Translations under genes and position numbers: made by a program
In this document: positions 63,226 through 64,000 of the stretch, piece after piece
Position numbering within the stretch: the stretch's first letter is position 1
Layout: every line of letters starts with the position of its first letter
Notes under the pieces: generated by a model
Told to the model about the DNA's origin: nothing
Seen by the model: only the letters and a program-made list of their open reading frames with translations
The model's database searches: none
Assembly (NCBI GenBank): GCA_947311605.1
Contig: CAMZLC010000058.1
Coordinates: 1 to 64,000 of the forward strand
Source of the DNA: an uncultured Sulfurovum sp.
Lineage (GTDB): Bacteria > Campylobacterota > Campylobacteria > Campylobacterales > Sulfurovaceae
Length of the DNA stretch: 64,000 bases
Direction: 5' to 3'

Positions 63226-64000
63226 TCAACTAATAATGCACTGGTTCTCGCACATCCTGGAGAAGCGGGAACCTTTTCGTTCCAACAATTCATCCCAGGA
63301 TCCTTTTTCAATTATTTTCCCATCTTCAACAATATAGATAATATCACAGATTTTCAACGTCGATAGGCGATGTGCCACAAGAATCATAGTCTTGCTACCT
63401 AACATTGCCTGTATACTGTTCTGAATAGATTTTTCAGATTCAGTATCGAGTGCTGATGTCGCTTCGTCAAATATCAAAATTTCTCGAGACAAATACAGCT
63501 CCCTGGCAATGGAGATACGCTGGCGCTGCCCACCTGACAACTTAACCCCCTTATCTCCAACTTTGGTGGAATAGCCCTCTGGAGCTTGCTCAATCAACTC
63601 ATTGCAATTTGCCATATTCACGGCTTGGTAAACACGTTTCCATTCCTGCTCTGTATCTCTAAACTTCATCAAGGTGATGTTATTCAGAATGGTATCATTA
63701 AACACAACCGGTTCCTGAGTAATATACCCGAAAAGAGAACGTAACGAGTACATATCAATATCATTATAAGATTTTCCGTCAAGCAGAACATTCCCTTTGG
63801 AGGGAACAACCAAGCCAGTAATAAGATCAAGAATGGTGGTTTTACCAGACCCTGACGGCCCGGCAATACCAATACAGGTGTTTTTTTGAATATTAATACT
63901 TACACTTTTTAGTATTATATCCTCACCATAAGCGACATTAACACAATCAACAGACAAGGATGAATTAAAACCATTTATACAGGTCCCATACGTCCTTTCC
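63226..64000 (-). CDS. ABC exporter, ATPase domain (partial, runs off the window)
   Basis: The frame is open to the window edge, so this is the C-terminal part (about 258 residues) of a longer protein, probably a fused membrane-plus-ATPase exporter of the MsbA/PglK type. Walker A is GPSGSGKTT, the Q-loop region is FGYITQEPVVFNDTI, the signature is LSGGQRQRISIA, Walker B is ILIFDEATSALD, and the H-loop is VAHRLST. A TTG at 63957 is not the true start. It lies 26 bases before the Gfo/Idh gene. A PglK-like flippase would suit the pgl genes, but the membrane part is not visible. Confidence 0.88.
   Translation of the reverse strand, partial: ERTYGTCINGFNSSLSVDCVNVAYGEDIILKSVSINIQKNTCIGIAGPSGSGKTTILDLITGLVVPSKGNVLLDGKSYNDIDMYSLRSLFGYITQEPVVFNDTILNNITLMKFRDTEQEWKRVYQAVNMANCNELIEQAPEGYSTKVGDKGVKLSGGQRQRISIARELYLSREILIFDEATSALDTESEKSIQNSIQAMLGSKTMILVAHRLSTLKICDIIYIVEDGKIIEKGSWDELLERKGSRFSRMCENQCIIS

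Noticed and set aside
63226..63957. Complete stand-alone ABC ATPase starting at TTG 63957
   Set aside because: The frame stays open to the window edge with plausible linker sequence, and the domain is of the fused-exporter type, so it is a partial gene.
1..64000. CRISPR arrays, tRNA or rRNA genes, ops/JUMPstart element, intact transposase
   Set aside because: I looked for regular spaced repeats, cloverleaf-like and rRNA-like sequence, GGCGGTAG elements and transposase motifs and saw none.

Overview
The window is almost entirely one large surface-polysaccharide biosynthesis locus. It holds about eight GT4-type and nine GT2-type glycosyltransferase domains, four large GT-C-like membrane proteins, a complete Wzm/Wzt exporter pair, an O-antigen-ligase-like protein and many sugar-nucleotide enzymes. 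By eye the DNA is moderately AT-rich. Starts are a mix of ATG, GTG and TTG, and Shine-Dalgarno sites are of AGGAG type. The gene content fits a Gram-negative anaerobe of the Desulfobacterota (a Desulfobulbia-like deltaproteobacterium); that assignment is inference from style and context, because no taxonomic marker gene is present. I saw no tRNA, rRNA, CRISPR array or intact insertion sequence.

Layout. (1) 0-7.9 kb, plus strand: a possible tail of an upstream gene, a GT4 glycosyltransferase, then asnB, an extended SDR, a GlpD-like FAD oxidoreductase and a second AsnB-like protein that lacks the catalytic Cys2. (2) 7.9-15.2 kb, minus strand and loosely packed: a hexapeptide acyltransferase, a GT4 paralogous to the first one, an HxH-containing possible metal hydrolase, UDP-glucuronate decarboxylase (UDP-xylose synthase), and a membrane-embedded spermidine-synthase-like protein. 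Fragments of a short dispersed repeat lie on both sides of this segment (8.8 and 15.4 kb), next to a relic of a DUF2142-like gene. (3) 15.5-29 kb, minus strand: a DUF2142-like membrane protein, a COG5610-like HAD protein, five large GT proteins and a sulfotransferase with a long C-terminal coiled coil. (4) 29-38 kb, minus strand and tightly coupled: pglA-, pglC-, acetyltransferase-, pglE- and pglF-like genes, then a WaaL-like ligase, wzm and wzt. This is a bacillosamine-type initiation module placed directly on an ABC export module. (5) 38-55 kb, minus strand: further GT4, GT2 and GT-C proteins, GtrA, polyprenyl-phosphate glycosyltransferases, two methyltransferase-like proteins and a CDP-glycerol-transferase-like protein. 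(6) 55-63.2 kb, minus strand: an unusual module of sugar-acid enzymes (Gfo/Idh oxidoreductase, AroE-like, DAHP-synthase-like, acetyltransferase, GT2-cytidylyltransferase fusion, DHDPS/NAL-like aldolase, NeuA-like cytidylyltransferase, enolase-superfamily enzyme). (7) 63.2 kb to the end: the ATPase end of an ABC exporter that runs off the window.

Working model (inference). UDP-GlcNAc is converted by PglF, PglE and an acetyltransferase into a bacillosamine-type sugar, and PglC places it on undecaprenyl phosphate. PglA and the other cytoplasmic GTs extend the chain. A sulfotransferase may modify or cap the chain, Wzt (through its C-terminal sugar-binding domain) and Wzm export it, and the WaaL-like protein ligates it. 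GtrA-like, DPM-like and GT-C proteins could add periplasmic side branches. The 55-63 kb module is the best candidate for something undescribed. It looks like a route to a CMP-activated 3-deoxy-2-ulosonic acid or related cyclic acid that has no NeuB/NeuC. Its PEP-condensing enzyme and AroE-like enzyme carry changes exactly where the normal substrates bind.
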